DNA of 64,000 nucleotides from Linderina pennispora (lineage: Eukaryota > Kickxellomycota > Kickxellomycetes > Kickxellales > Kickxellaceae), in the NCBI RefSeq assembly GCF_002104995.1, contig NW_024468254.1, positions 744,001 to 808,000 on the forward strand, in the 5' to 3' direction. The translations under genes were made by a program, and so were the position numbers. The notes under the pieces were generated by a model. That model made no database searches, was not told the origin of the DNA, and worked only from the letters and a program-made list of their open reading frames with translations. Below are positions 21,695-35,700 of the stretch, piece after piece (the first letter of the stretch is position 1; the number at the start of each line of letters is the position of its first letter).

Positions 21695-22307
21695 ACCAAA
21701 AATGCACTAAATGCAAACACGTTTCTTTGACTGCTACATGCGCATAAAAGTATCGATAACACACTGCGGCGGGTTTGGCGGTACGCAAACACATGACGTG
21801 CAATGAGTGCTAAGAACCAACCCAGCTCTATATGCGAGTCTTGATGCAGCACTCTTTTCTACAGGGATCTGCACTCAACTGCTTGCAACAGTGCTTGGTT
21901 TGACACCGATGAGGAGGTGCTTCTGTCCACATTTCTTGCGTGTAGGTTGGCTGAGGCTGTTTGCGGATCTAAACATGCTTTGGTGATACCCTGCTCCTGC
22001 TTCCAATGAGTGAAACTCCTGGGCAGAGTTCCTAGCCCCAAGTATGCAAGATGTTATGTGAGACACCATTCACACTATGCAACCACTTTCATCATGCACT
22101 CGGACAAAAGTTCCTGGCCCAGAACCGTGCATTGCAGATACATGTCTCACAGCCTTACCAATGGACAGACCAGCGCACATCGAATATATATAGATCGGTG
22201 CGGTCTGTAGATCGCTACTAGCCTCAGCAAACAGCAATCGCCCTTCCTCCACAAGCACTCCAACATACACACCCGTCAGCCTCTACTGCTCAAGCCAAGA
22301 ATCAATA
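21695..22307. other. Intergenic region with protease promoter
   Basis: 613 bp. A TATATATAG stretch near 22185-22192 lies about 120 bp before the protease ATG. No other gene seen. Confidence 0.45.
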
Positions 22308-23267
22308 ATGATCGTCAGCACCTCTGCAATTGCCGGGTTCGCCATGCTCGCGACCGCAATTACGGTGCCTAAACTCGAGATGCCCAGCAGCCTTGCAAGC
22401 AGTCTGTTCGAGCCATCCAATACCCAGTCACTCGCTCCTCTCGACTCGGCTGCCAGCGAGCCTGCTGCTGCGACTGAACGCCCAACCTCCTCTGGCAACG
22501 AGCGCATTATCGGCGGATCATTTGCAGCTGACGGCCAGTTCCCTTACCTTGCCTCGCTCCAGTTGACCTGGGGACGGGGCACAGGCCTCTGCGGCGGCAC
22601 TATCATTGCCGACACCGTTATCGTGACTGCAGCCCATTGCGTCGTGGACCTCGATAGCGGCGCGCTCATCCGTGCCAACCATATCAGTGTCGGAATTGGT
22701 AATGTGGAAAAGTCAAAACAGCGAAACGTACGGGCCACTGCTGTTTATGTGCACCCGCGGTTTGACCCGAACGAAATCGTCAATGATATTGCTATTATCA
22801 TCACACCTAGCCTGGGTGTTGGCTACGGGGGTGTGCAGCAGATCAAAATCTATGGCGGCAACATCTCGTCTGGTACCAGACTCACTGCGCTCGGCTGGGG
22901 TCAGTCAGGCACTAACCCAAATGTCGACAGTACCACAAACCGCCTCAAGCAGACCGAAATCATTGTCGGGAACCGTAACGATTGCAAGCAGTTCATTAGG
23001 GGCTACCAGTCTAGCAATGGCCCCCAGATCTGTACTGAGAATAGGCTATTGCTGGGTTCCGATACGTGCCAGGGTGACTCGGGTACAGGCGTTGTCATCA
23101 ATGTTAATGGCAACCAATATTTGGCAGGGCTTACGAGCTACGGCTCGAACCTTAGTGGCGACCCAACCTGTGCGTTGAATGATGGATTCGGCGTCTATAC
23201 ACACGTTAACTACTACTTAGGCTTTATTTCGAGTGTCACTGGAATTCCTACGTACAAATTCCACTAA
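22308..23267 (+). CDS. Secreted trypsin-like serine protease (S1A)
   Basis: The 319-residue preproprotein has an N-terminal hydrophobic signal, a Ser/Ala/Pro propeptide and an R66-IIGG activation site. The mature chymotrypsin-fold domain has the full triad: His110 in TAAHC, Asp160 in NDIAII and Ser258 in CQGDSGT. Asp252, six residues before the catalytic Ser, fits trypsin specificity for Lys/Arg. The usual GDSGGP reads GDSGTG, a small change beside the oxyanion hole. Six Cys can pair as in S1 enzymes. It is probably an extracellular protease for feeding or host/prey protein breakdown. No intron seen; the start is a clear ATG. Confidence 0.92.
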   Translation: MIVSTSAIAGFAMLATAITVPKLEMPSSLASSLFEPSNTQSLAPLDSAASEPAAATERPTSSGNERIIGGSFAADGQFPYLASLQLTWGRGTGLCGGTIIADTVIVTAAHCVVDLDSGALIRANHISVGIGNVEKSKQRNVRATAVYVHPRFDPNEIVNDIAIIITPSLGVGYGGVQQIKIYGGNISSGTRLTALGWGQSGTNPNVDSTTNRLKQTEIIVGNRNDCKQFIRGYQSSNGPQICTENRLLLGSDTCQGDSGTGVVINVNGNQYLAGLTSYGSNLSGDPTCALNDGFGVYTHVNYYLGFISSVTGIPTYKFH

Positions 23268-23341
23268 TCCAATAACTCATTAGATACTAAAATAAATGCA
23301 ATATTGATGCTCTTCAAGCAATATTTCACAACTACATTGAG

Positions 23342-23482
23342 CAGCTGGGTGCCACCAGATGTATCCTGGCAGAGTCCAGCATGCTTGACGTGCACCAGAT
23401 GGTGCGCTTGGGTGTGGCAGAAGACGATATTACTGTGGCTCTGCGTCCCGACCCCTTGTTCCAAAGGATTGTTGGTGCCTGA
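23342..23482 (+). pseudogene. ORC1 3'-end relic
   Basis: Forty-six codons plus stop, identical in frame to the ORC1 C-terminus (QLGATRC...QRIVGA), with no start or upstream ORC1 sequence. It was carried along by the duplication and now forms the upstream flank of secreted-protein copy B. Confidence 0.92.
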
Positions 23483-23554
23483 CTTGCTGATGGATCTGTA
23501 CGATCTGGGTCAGGACTCTGTCGCTGGGCGGGGCGGACTGGATATTGAATAGAG

Positions 23555-23562
23555 TATAAAAG
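23555..23562 (+). promoter_or_regulatory. TATA box of secreted-protein copy B
   Basis: TATAAAAG, 107 bp before the ATG at 23669, conserved with copy A. Confidence 0.55.
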
Positions 23563-23668
23563 GAGTGCAATCCAGACAGCCATGGAGAGCCTCAGCATCA
23601 GCAAGCACTAGTCCTGCCTTTCTCTCAATACACTTCTCTCTGCTACTCTGTCAATTCTCAACTGCATC

Positions 23669-24250
23669 ATGAAGTTCACTGCCATTGCCTTCCTTGCCTC
23701 AGCCGCTCTTGCCCAGCAGCAGCAGGGTCCCGTGCACCGCATGCAGGATGTCCTGCCAACCCCACCTGCCGCCAACATTGCCCCGCAGTTCGAGATGCCA
23801 GGCATCCAGCCCAACACTCCGGTTCCCAACGTCGAGGCAACTGAGCCCATGCAGTCTGCTGTGGCCCGCCTGGCTTCGTTCTTTGACTTTTCGCACATTT
23901 CGGGCGAGAGCACTGACACGCCGACGGTTGTCACCCATGTGTTTGATCCGGCTACGGGCAGGTTCACCCACCTGTCGTACAATGTGGTGCAGAATGGCAA
24001 CGCGTACTATGTGCCGGTGTGCAGCGTCGACTCGATCGTGCAGGCTGGGTCGTCGGCTGTTCCGGCCAGCGATAGCTGCCAATACGGCATCCAGCTGATG
24101 CCGGTGCCGCGCAATGCGGCCAGCGTGATGCTCAGGGCCATGCGCATGGTACTCAGGCTACTTGCACGCGTTCCGAGACTGCTGCCTGTGATTCTGGGTG
24201 GTCAGCCTGGTGCTGGCGAGTACACCTTTGCGGACCAGCCACAGATGTAG
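23669..24250 (+). CDS. Secreted protein of unknown function, copy B
   Basis: Complete 193-residue paralogue of the gene at the left edge. Signal peptide MKFTAIAFLASAALA, then Gln/Pro-rich mature start, and two Cys (about 117 and 132) that could form a disulfide. The last 50 residues (a Met/Leu/Arg-rich run) look less natural than the rest; an unrecognised intron or a decayed 3' end is possible there. The only differences from copy A that I can see are point substitutions, some changing residues near the signal peptide. No known domain; probably extracellular. Confidence 0.65.
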   Translation: MKFTAIAFLASAALAQQQQGPVHRMQDVLPTPPAANIAPQFEMPGIQPNTPVPNVEATEPMQSAVARLASFFDFSHISGESTDTPTVVTHVFDPATGRFTHLSYNVVQNGNAYYVPVCSVDSIVQAGSSAVPASDSCQYGIQLMPVPRNAASVMLRAMRMVLRLLARVPRLLPVILGGQPGAGEYTFADQPQM

Positions 24251-24628
24251 GATGTGGGTACTAGCTTTTTACCACATGCTGTTTGGCAGACACTCTGCAC
24301 TTCCATACTGCCTCAATAAATGTTGTCCCTTGAACTATATACAAAAATGCTACAATGTAAAATGCTGAATATATAGATCCAGTTTTGTTAGCAAACCCTG
24401 TGTAATAGACATGCGATATGCACTTGCCTCTTCATTTAACACATCCATGAGCCAACTAATCAGAAGATCTGATTTTCAGATCCATGCTTTTTTTTCAGTG
24501 TCTGCTAAAATATTTCAGACTACGCAACCAGTCTCCATGTCTCATAGCTTTTCTGGTCACTTGTTTGCCGCGCATTTAGCCTTTCAGTCACATTCTACTT
24601 GCAGCCAAATTCACAGGAAACGCGTAAA
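24251..24628. other. Gene-free stretch before RUVBL2
   Basis: 378 AT-rich bases between the secreted-protein stop and the proposed RUVBL2 ATG. No TATA box or gene recognised. Confidence 0.4.
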
Positions 24629-27780
<3,152 letters not shown>

Positions 27781-28367
27781 ATTCCAGTCCATTAGCAACT
27801 TTGGCGATCTGCCTTTTCTCATTTCTAGCCCGTCTGTTTCCTGCTGAGCTAATGGCAACAACACTTGTTTTACTGCAGCATCGAGAGCATGTGCTGGCCG
27901 ATGAGTAGGTGGATGACAATAAGCCTGTTTTATTTTGTCAGAAAGGGCGTGCGCGAGAATGGCATTCGGATGCCAATGCAGCCCGCGACGGTGGAGCGAG
28001 CTAAAAATACGACATGCAACAATATTAATTGCTTTACGTAAAGCGCTCTACAGATGTAAACCGGGCCGGATAGACCAGCAGCGAAGCCTTTGGCAAGGGC
28101 TGCCAGCTGCAATGTACGAGGGGTTGGCTATTTTTAAACGAGTGTATATGAACTTTACAAAATAAAAAATAGAAGCAAATCAAAAAAATGGATCGCAGGT
28201 GTGGAAATGAAGCAGAAAGATACGAATGCCGAGGAAGGAGAAAATGGTACAGAGGCGGGAACCGTCGAACGGGGAATGTGTATGATGGTGGGGAGGTGTG
28301 AGGAGTGCAACAGACACGCGAGTTCTATAAGCTTAATCAAGCGTCCGGGGGGACACGTTCCAGCCGC
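27781..28367. other. Gene-free stretch between convergent RUVBL2 and HMG genes
   Basis: 587 bp holding the two 3' ends. AT-rich in the middle (28010-28190). Nothing else recognised. Confidence 0.4.
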
Positions 28368-29951
28368 TTACTGAGGAGGTATGGATGACTGCTCAGGTAC
28401 CAAGTTGAAGCTCTGGGGCATCGGCCAGGTGTTGACTGCAGCGATGGTCGGCGGGGTAGCAGTGAGGCTTCCCACCATGTCGCTGGAGATGCTGGCATAG
28501 CCAGTGTTGGCCAGAGCACCGGCCGCTGTGGCAGCGACAGCAGCAGCGTCGACCATGAAGGGCGCCGTGCTGATGGGAGCAGCGGCCACAGTCGACGTAG
28601 CCATCATGCTCAGGCTGGCGGCAAACCCGGCGTCGCTCCAGCTGTTGGCGGCGGCAGCAGCAGCCATGTCCTCCTGGTCAGGCGAGAACACCTCAAACCC
28701 GTCGGCGCTGTGGGCGTAGCCGGCGGCAGTGTTGACTGTCATCGGCGCAGCGGACGCAGCGGCGCTCAGTGCCGGGGTCGAGAAGTCCGAGATGGGGAAG
28801 CCCGGGTTGAGCGGCATCAGCATGGGCGACATGCTGGCAGCCATGAACGGGCTGTGCGAAGCGTCGGCCATGACCGGGCTCTCGTGCAGCGGCCCGTTGG
28901 TGAAGTTGAACTCGGGGTGCGCGTGGTTCTTCTGTGCGTTGGCGGTGGCAGCAGCAGTGGCGTACGCGACGTTCGACTTGCCAGCCAGATGCTTGCGCAG
29001 CTCCTGAGAGATGCGGCGCTTGGCACCTGCCCGCGAGAAGCTGTTGGAGGGCAGTGTCTGGCTGCGGCGGCGACCCGGGTTGAAGCCCATAGGACCGTCG
29101 AAGCTGCTAAGGCCGAGCCCGAAGCCATTGTTAGCGCTCCGGTCGGCGGTACTGGTTGTGTTAGCGTTGCTCGGTGTCGACTGCTGAAGATGGCTAGAGG
29201 TGGAGAGGCCAGGCGAGCCCTCAGTCTGAGACTCAGTCTCCGAGTCAGCCTCGCTCTCCAGGCGCGAGCGCTTGTTGGACTTGTTGGCGTCGTAGATCTT
29301 CTTCTCCTCAAGGTACTGCTTGCGGAAGCGGGCCTTGACCTCCTCCTTCTCTGTCTTCCAGCACTCGCCAGCCATGCGCGAAATCTCAGTCTGGCTAATC
29401 TCAGGGTGCTTCTCCTTGAGGTCAACAATCTTAAAGTTGCGGTACTTGATAAAGGCGTTGGTCGGTTTGTTCGACTTCTCCTTTGGCTTGCGCTGCGGAC
29501 GCGGGACGCGCACCTTCCTCATCTCGCGCATGAAATAGTCAATGTTGACACCGTTGGGAATAAACACCAGGCAGTGGCCAGGGACGTGCTCGATAAACGA
29601 GGTGCCGTCGGCAGAATAGAACTGGCGAACCTTCTGTTCCATGGTCTCGGTTGTGTCGTTGTAGCGGTAAATGGTGCTTTCCGGGTGGTTAATGACTTTG
29701 GAAGAGCAAGGGAGGTTGAGAGTTGTTTTGAGGTAAGAAGGGCCAGCTGGCGGCAGGCAGTTGCCATTTATAGCAGCGACGCCGGGGAGGTGCTGCTGTG
29801 GCGGGTGCTGGTAGTGGTGCATTGACGGCTGAGGGAGCGACATGGGCGGCATCATTGTGACCCCTCCCATGCCCGCAAATCCCATTGAAGGGACAGCGGC
29901 AGTATGGCCGGCGGCTTGATCGCTTGCATATGTAAAGTGGTGGCCGTCCAT
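28368..29951 (-). CDS. MATA-type HMG-box transcription factor
   Basis: 527 residues from the ATG at 29951; the frame continues upstream only to a TTG. The HMG box lies at about 161-228: KPTNAFIKYRNFKIVDLKEK, then EISRMAGECWKTE and KARFRKQYLEEKKIYD. The NAFIKYR opening is typical of MATA_HMG proteins, the group that includes fungal mating-type regulators. Before the box is a conserved-looking block (a VPGHCLVFIPNGVNIDYFMREMRKVRVPRPQ-like stretch). After it come a Ser/Thr-rich acidic linker, a basic RRRSQTLPS segment and an Ala/Pro/Met-rich C-terminal half that may be an activation domain. The neighbours are not the tptA/rnhA genes of the zygomycete sex locus, so a mating role is unproven. Confidence 0.85.
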   Translation of the reverse strand: MDGHHFTYASDQAAGHTAAVPSMGFAGMGGVTMMPPMSLPQPSMHHYQHPPQQHLPGVAAINGNCLPPAGPSYLKTTLNLPCSSKVINHPESTIYRYNDTTETMEQKVRQFYSADGTSFIEHVPGHCLVFIPNGVNIDYFMREMRKVRVPRPQRKPKEKSNKPTNAFIKYRNFKIVDLKEKHPEISQTEISRMAGECWKTEKEEVKARFRKQYLEEKKIYDANKSNKRSRLESEADSETESQTEGSPGLSTSSHLQQSTPSNANTTSTADRSANNGFGLGLSSFDGPMGFNPGRRRSQTLPSNSFSRAGAKRRISQELRKHLAGKSNVAYATAAATANAQKNHAHPEFNFTNGPLHESPVMADASHSPFMAASMSPMLMPLNPGFPISDFSTPALSAAASAAPMTVNTAAGYAHSADGFEVFSPDQEDMAAAAAANSWSDAGFAASLSMMATSTVAAAPISTAPFMVDAAAVAATAAGALANTGYASISSDMVGSLTATPPTIAAVNTWPMPQSFNLVPEQSSIPPQ

Positions 29952-30073
29952 TGTAGAATTGAAAGACGCGTTCTTGTGATGTGGCTGAGCGGAGACAGCA
30001 GTGGCGAGTGCTGTGGCGAGTGGGGCCCGATGCAATAGTGTAAGAGTATCGAAAAGAACAGGACTGACAGCTG

Positions 30074-30307
30074 CTTATTGTGCAATAAGGAGGATCAGAG
30101 CGGGCAGAAAGGGCAAAGCGTGATTGTACAATAAGACGCTTGCTACAATAGCCTGTGGTGGAGCGATGATATGCGGGCAAGTGCGCTAATAGTGCGAAAA
30201 AGGGAGGGAATACGCTGGGTGGTGCAGGAGTGTGGCCAGGAGCGCGGTGTGCTTATTGGGCAAATAGAAACCAAGGCTGGCTACGGCTGGCTATGATTGT
30301 ACAATAA
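30074..30307. promoter_or_regulatory. Cluster of palindromic ACAAT/ATTGT sites upstream of HMG gene
   Basis: Sites seen: CTTATTG-TG-CAATAAG (30074-30089, perfect 7-bp arms), TGATTGTACAATAA (30121-30134 and again exactly at 30294-30307), TACAATAG (30144-30151) and a weaker CTTATTGGGCAAATAG (30252-30267). ACAAT resembles the core bound by HMG/SOX boxes. The cluster lies about 120-360 bp upstream of the HMG ATG, so autoregulation is plausible. Confidence 0.5.
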
Positions 30308-32141
30308 AAGAAATGGGCAGCGCGGTGGCGATATCGCGATGAAAAAATGAAGAGTTGGTTGCTGGGAGGAAAATTGTAAAGTTTGAAGGAGAAGGCAAGC
30401 GGACACCCGCGGTATTATATGCAATCGTTTGGAGAAAGGGCAAAAAGGAAATGCTGTGAGGTGGCCATGCCCGAAAAATAGTGAAAAATAGGTATCGAAC
30501 TCGATGACACTGGCAAAAATCCCCCAGTTCTTTTTTCGTCTGCCAAGCAGGCAAGAGGAATCCTGTGCGTAGCAAGGAGGAAAATGCGGGGCAAGGGGGT
30601 GTGCCGCACGGGTTCGCGGGCATCCCTCTGACCGTTAGAAGAAATGATTGCCAGTAATTGCAACTCAAGCGAAGAGCGCCCAAAACTCACAGGGGTCGGA
30701 GGGGAGGTTGGATTATGAACGGGGTGGGTCAGCGGACCCCCGGGGGCGGGCTGCAGTCCCCCGGGGCAGAGTCAATTAAGCGCAAGTGGGTGCCGAGTGC
30801 TCCCTCCGGCCGCGGCAGATGCAGTTGATTGTTGCAGCCTACATGGTGAGGGCGGATGTGCTCTGCCTGTACAGCCGCTGCCCCACACCCGCTCTCTTAC
30901 TCAGTCGAGCTGTCAGTCTTTTACGCCCGCAGGACCGCTTGGCGATGGATCTCCCTCCGAATGGTCTGCTGTCCAGCACATGTGCAACAATTCAGCTCCC
31001 AGTCCACCACCGCTACCACCAGTACATAGATTCTACTGATTTCGATACTTTCTCGGGCAGGACCACACCCTGCAACCCGTCGCGGTCTGCCAAGCTTTGT
31101 AGCGGGCTGTGACGAAGCTCTTCCCCGAAATCAGCTCCAACAAAAATAGAAAGTAGAACCTTACTTGGTAGTAAGTATTTTTAGTTGCGCAGGGGTTTAG
31201 AAATAGTTGCGGGCCAACATGTGCACGCCAAAGCGCGTATTGAGGATTCGGTCGCGTTCGCAGCCAATGATGTTGCCAACCATTAATAGGTATTTCTTGG
31301 TGCCCAGATGTGGTGGGATGCTGTGCGCACATCCGGCCCGCTGCCTATTTGGTCCGCGCTTCGCTTGGCCCAGCACAAGTTCGGAGCGCACAACGGATTG
31401 GCAAGGACGATGCGGTCTCCAGCCCGTAGCCCACATCGGCTGTGCAGTTTTTACATTATGCCGGCTGCTATCGACCTGGGATTGGCGTCCCTCCAGCCAA
31501 TTAGCCCACTCCATTTCAGAAACCGGCTTGCCATTCCCTACTTTTTGCTGTTCTAAAAATGGAATGTAGATGCGCGTTGTTTTTTCTCGTCCACAAATAA
31601 GGTGGCTAATCCACTCTCTCCTGCGGACAAGGAAGGCCGACATATCCGGACATGACGGCAGTGGTGCTGGAAATGAGAAAAGGGGAGATCCCTCGGCTGC
31701 TGTCGGTGGTGAGGCGAGCTGTGAGCTGCAGCCAAGGACGTATTCGAGTCAGAGCTCGGGTACTATCACACAGCACGCAGCTACTTCATTTTGCGGCTCA
31801 GCCTGATCTGGATAAGTGGTTGAATTTCCAATTAAACCCTCCATTGTCCCAACTTTTTGGATACTTTTTGCGCAGCAGGATAATTCAACTACTGCCCAAC
31901 GAGCCCGGCACGGGTGCGGCCCATTGCAAGCACGCGTATGACATGGGGACCGGACCGAACGGCGTCAAGAACTGGTGCTATTTTTGCAGCCCGTTTCGAT
32001 GGGCAACGAATACAAAGAACGCGCATGGTGGTGTTCTGCAGCAATTTCCACATCGGAGGTGGAACAGCGAGAACACCTGGTTCGCACAGCAGTTGCCCAG
32101 CTCTCGATTTTTTTATGTCGCACCATACCCTGGCGCTTGTG

Positions 32142-32189
32142 AACTGCGAATGTGGCAAACTGCGAATGTGGCAAACTGTGAATGTGGCG
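32142..32189 (+). repeat. 16-bp minisatellite, three copies
   Basis: Unit AACTGCGAATGTGGCA, two exact copies and one with two changes. A partial inverted match (CATTCGCAGTT) occurs near 34743. Confidence 0.85.
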
Positions 32190-32703
32190 AATGCTGCTGT
32201 GCGCGCCGATAATCCAATGAGCAACAGACCACATGAGGAAAAAGTTTGTTATATCAATACACACAACCCACCCCCTCCTGATTCATGAAATGCTGAGCTA
32301 CACGTTCGCGATTGACCGCTGTCCTGGTGACTTACTGCCTCTCCCGCCATCCCTTGTTTTTGCCACACACGAGACGCATATTTGTGTGGCGGGTGGGCAT
32401 TGTTCAACATTGAACGCCGGTCCATGCGAGGATCCGCGCCACAGTGAGAGGGCTGGGTTTCGCCACAGTCCATGCAAGGTGTTATGAGGGATCTACCGCG
32501 AGCGGCACATTCAGAGTTTCTTTGTAGCCCCTCTCCTTTGTAGTGCGTTCATAATGCACCCATACATGCGGGTGAATGCTTCACCAGCCTCACTATGGTG
32601 TGGCGAAAGGCATGGGTCTCTTTGTGGGGCTACGCCACTTTGAACGAGTCCTGTACATCAAGGAGCGGACGATTTTTGTGTAGCAACATGTGTGCAGTAT
32701 AGT

Positions 32704-32727
32704 AAAACAGGAAAACAGGAAAACAGG
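32704..32727 (+). repeat. 8-bp tandem repeat, three copies
   Basis: AAAACAGG repeated exactly three times. Confidence 0.9.
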
Positions 32728-35700
32728 TACTGTGTGCTAGTCAATCTGCGAGGGTACGGCAACGTACATTGTGGCCTGTTGATAGGCTAGCACACAAACA
32801 GCTGGTGCCCATCCACGTATCCGAATTGACTAACAACATTGAATGCATGTCTTCAATGACAATCACCAGAGTTCCCTCCCTCAGCTGCAAGGTGGGCAAC
32901 AGCCTGTGTGTCGCTGAGTAAACCCCAACGTGGTATCTCATGTGTGGGCAGACACCCTTGCCTTAGAGAAACAAAGCAGGACCATCTGTGCTGCGGTACT
33001 GATCAGGTAATATAATCGGTGGCGCTGGCACTCTTAATCCCAGAAATAATGGCACTGCGGAAACCTGTATTCCAGCTCACTGAGATCCTGCCTGGAGCAT
33101 TTCTGCTCTGCCAAAGGCAGCAGTTGGATCGGTAGGATTTCTGCTTTATCCAGTGAGCACCCAAACCAACGTGGCATCAAACAGTATGGCCCTTGGTCGC
33201 TCACAAGACACCACTGTAATAATGCTTCCAGAGTTGAATAGATAACCAGTTATAACCAGTTGGCAAACCCCACAGAATACCGTCGACAAGTAGATTACTT
33301 TAAAAGATATGTGCTGCGAACGGAATTTGCCGGACGGACTGAGTGTTGCTGGGCTGCTGGGCTGTCGGGCAGCCGGGCTTCTGTTCATTGAAGAGTGTGT
33401 CTACAAATCCTCTGCACTACTCCACACCCCTCTCATCAGAATAACTGAACCAGGAGCGGGAGATCACTATGCCAAAAATGGCTCACTGGCCAGACATGTT
33501 ATGTTACAGCTTTAAACATAGCCGCCAAGGCTGCTTGTCTTAATGATTTCCACGCGTCGAGCCCAAGAAAAACTTGGGCGGCATATCACCGGAAAATCAT
33601 TCCCTGTATACTACCATGTCTCTGTTGCAGTTCCACTTGTATTGTTTGCGACTGTGAGTTTGGACGCGTCAGATTCAGCCCGCACCATATGCATTTTGGT
33701 GCGGTTTTGCAGATCAAATATATGTAAGCTGCCTGATTTGCCGTTGGATGAACCAATTGCACCTCTGCTAAAATGCTCGAGAGGAGTTTCCATGCTGCCT
33801 GGTACGTTGCCCTTGGACAGCTTGGTATTTTCTGATATCACTGTGGTTACTCGTTTCCACGCAACGATTACCGTGACCATCCTGGTACAATAGTAGGGCC
33901 AGCTAGCAGATCCCTACAAACCGCAGTATGCATACAAGGGCGGAAACTGGGAGATGTGGTCCACGGCCAGTCTCGCATTGGCAGATCACCATCCTCCAAC
34001 CGATGGCCAGACTTGCTGATCGGCGCCGGTGGTCACTTGATAACGCAGTTCAATTCGTAGAGACTTGGCACCCAAAAGATGAGTGGCTGAGGTTGAGACC
34101 GAAGAGAAATCAGAATTTGCAGTGCCACCTCTCACAATCAAAGGTGTTCTTCCTGCGCACACCATTCAAATCAATTAGAATGGCCGCTGCAGTGACAACC
34201 CCGAGGCAAAAAGCGATATGTCCATAAATGGTCAAAACTGCTCCCACCATGCCCGCTGCCTCCTACTCCGCCATAAATAGGTGCTTGCATGTATTCCTTC
34301 ATGACCATACCTCCACCACTATGCATTTGACAGCATTCGCACCCATTTGACAATGGGTTCTCCAGTGGGAATGTTGGGTCGGCGATTTTTCTCTCGCCAC
34401 ACGCATATATTCCGCCGTCCTCTTGTACTCGGACGAAAACCTACATTGTTGAAAATCAACATGCACCTGCTCGGCACATAGGGCGCATACTACATAAATT
34501 GGTCCTCCCATCTTGTGTAGAACAAAAAAGCTGTGCATGTCATGTGAGTGCATGCTAGTGTGCAAAAATACGTGTCACTATGCACCGCGGTGCGAATCCC
34601 CGTGCCATCAGTGGGCAAGGGGTCCTTGGGAGACGACCATGACGGCAACACTGTAATTTGAGACCTGCTTTAATTTTTCCTTTTTTGGCGACCGTGAATG
34701 CGACAACCATGCATCCACAGCGTAATTGGCAGTGGGCACTGACATTCGCAGTTGGCGTTGCGGACGTTCGGATTCCAACAGGCTGTAAATTGGAGTTGGT
34801 GAGCACTGGCTTAATCGCAACAAACCCGGGTGGGATTACCGCATCTCAAACGGTCATAGAGGGCGGTAATCCCCATTTACTAGCTGCAAGGAGCAGAAGT
34901 CGCTTTACTCTCAAACTGGTTTGTTTCTCTGTGCCAGAAAATGCCCCCATGGGCTGAAGCTGGCAGATTTGATGGCAGATGAGTTGGAAAATTGCAAAAC
35001 TGGGGACAAACAAATAATACGTGCAGTTGACGACTGCATTCCCATCGCACTCTGCCAAACCCATCCAAGGCACAGCCTCGCTCATGCTGTATGGAGAGCG
35101 CACCACCTGTGCAGAGACGTCAGTCGGCTCGGCCTCAGGAAACCATGCAGTTCTTTGCTTTTGTTTCGGGCCATTCACGGCAGCAGCTGTGCATACCGAT
35201 GAGCAAGTGCATCTGCAGAACATACAAAGGATGCCTTTGCGGCGCTTGAAAGAAAACAGAACACCAGTGCAAGTGTGACATGTCCCGCATCCCCTCAGCA
35301 TAGCACGGCTAATGCACAGAAACGTGCAAATACCAAGGATCTGAGTGCCGCGGGGAGTAGGGATGCCAGTAGCATGCCAGTAGCATGCCGAGGACACGGG
35401 CTTGGTACACATGCTTCCCGCATGCGAGTGACTCCAATACAAAGACCCAGTGGCTCTTTGGCACAAAGATGGACCATCATGTAGAAAGACCATGTGTGAT
35501 CGGTGGCCCGGCGTATAAGGACGCGCCCTTTGTGGCAAAGGGAGGGTTCTGCCAACGCATGCAGCGTTTCTCCGGCACGGTTTCTGATGCCATATATCAT
35601 GGCCATTTCCTCATGAGGAAATGCAGTTGGAAGCTGTCCCAAATGGCTTTGTACCATGCAGCCAGCCCTTTTTACATTATGCCGAGAAACCTGGGCGGCA

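Larger units (their letters stand above)
23341..24005. repeat. Inverted segmental duplication, right arm
   Basis: Inverted, ungapped copy of bases 1-665 (about 98% identity). It starts 73 bp after the protease stop codon, within ORC1-derived sequence, so that end marks a true breakpoint. The other end cannot be seen because its partner runs off the window. Confidence 0.9.
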
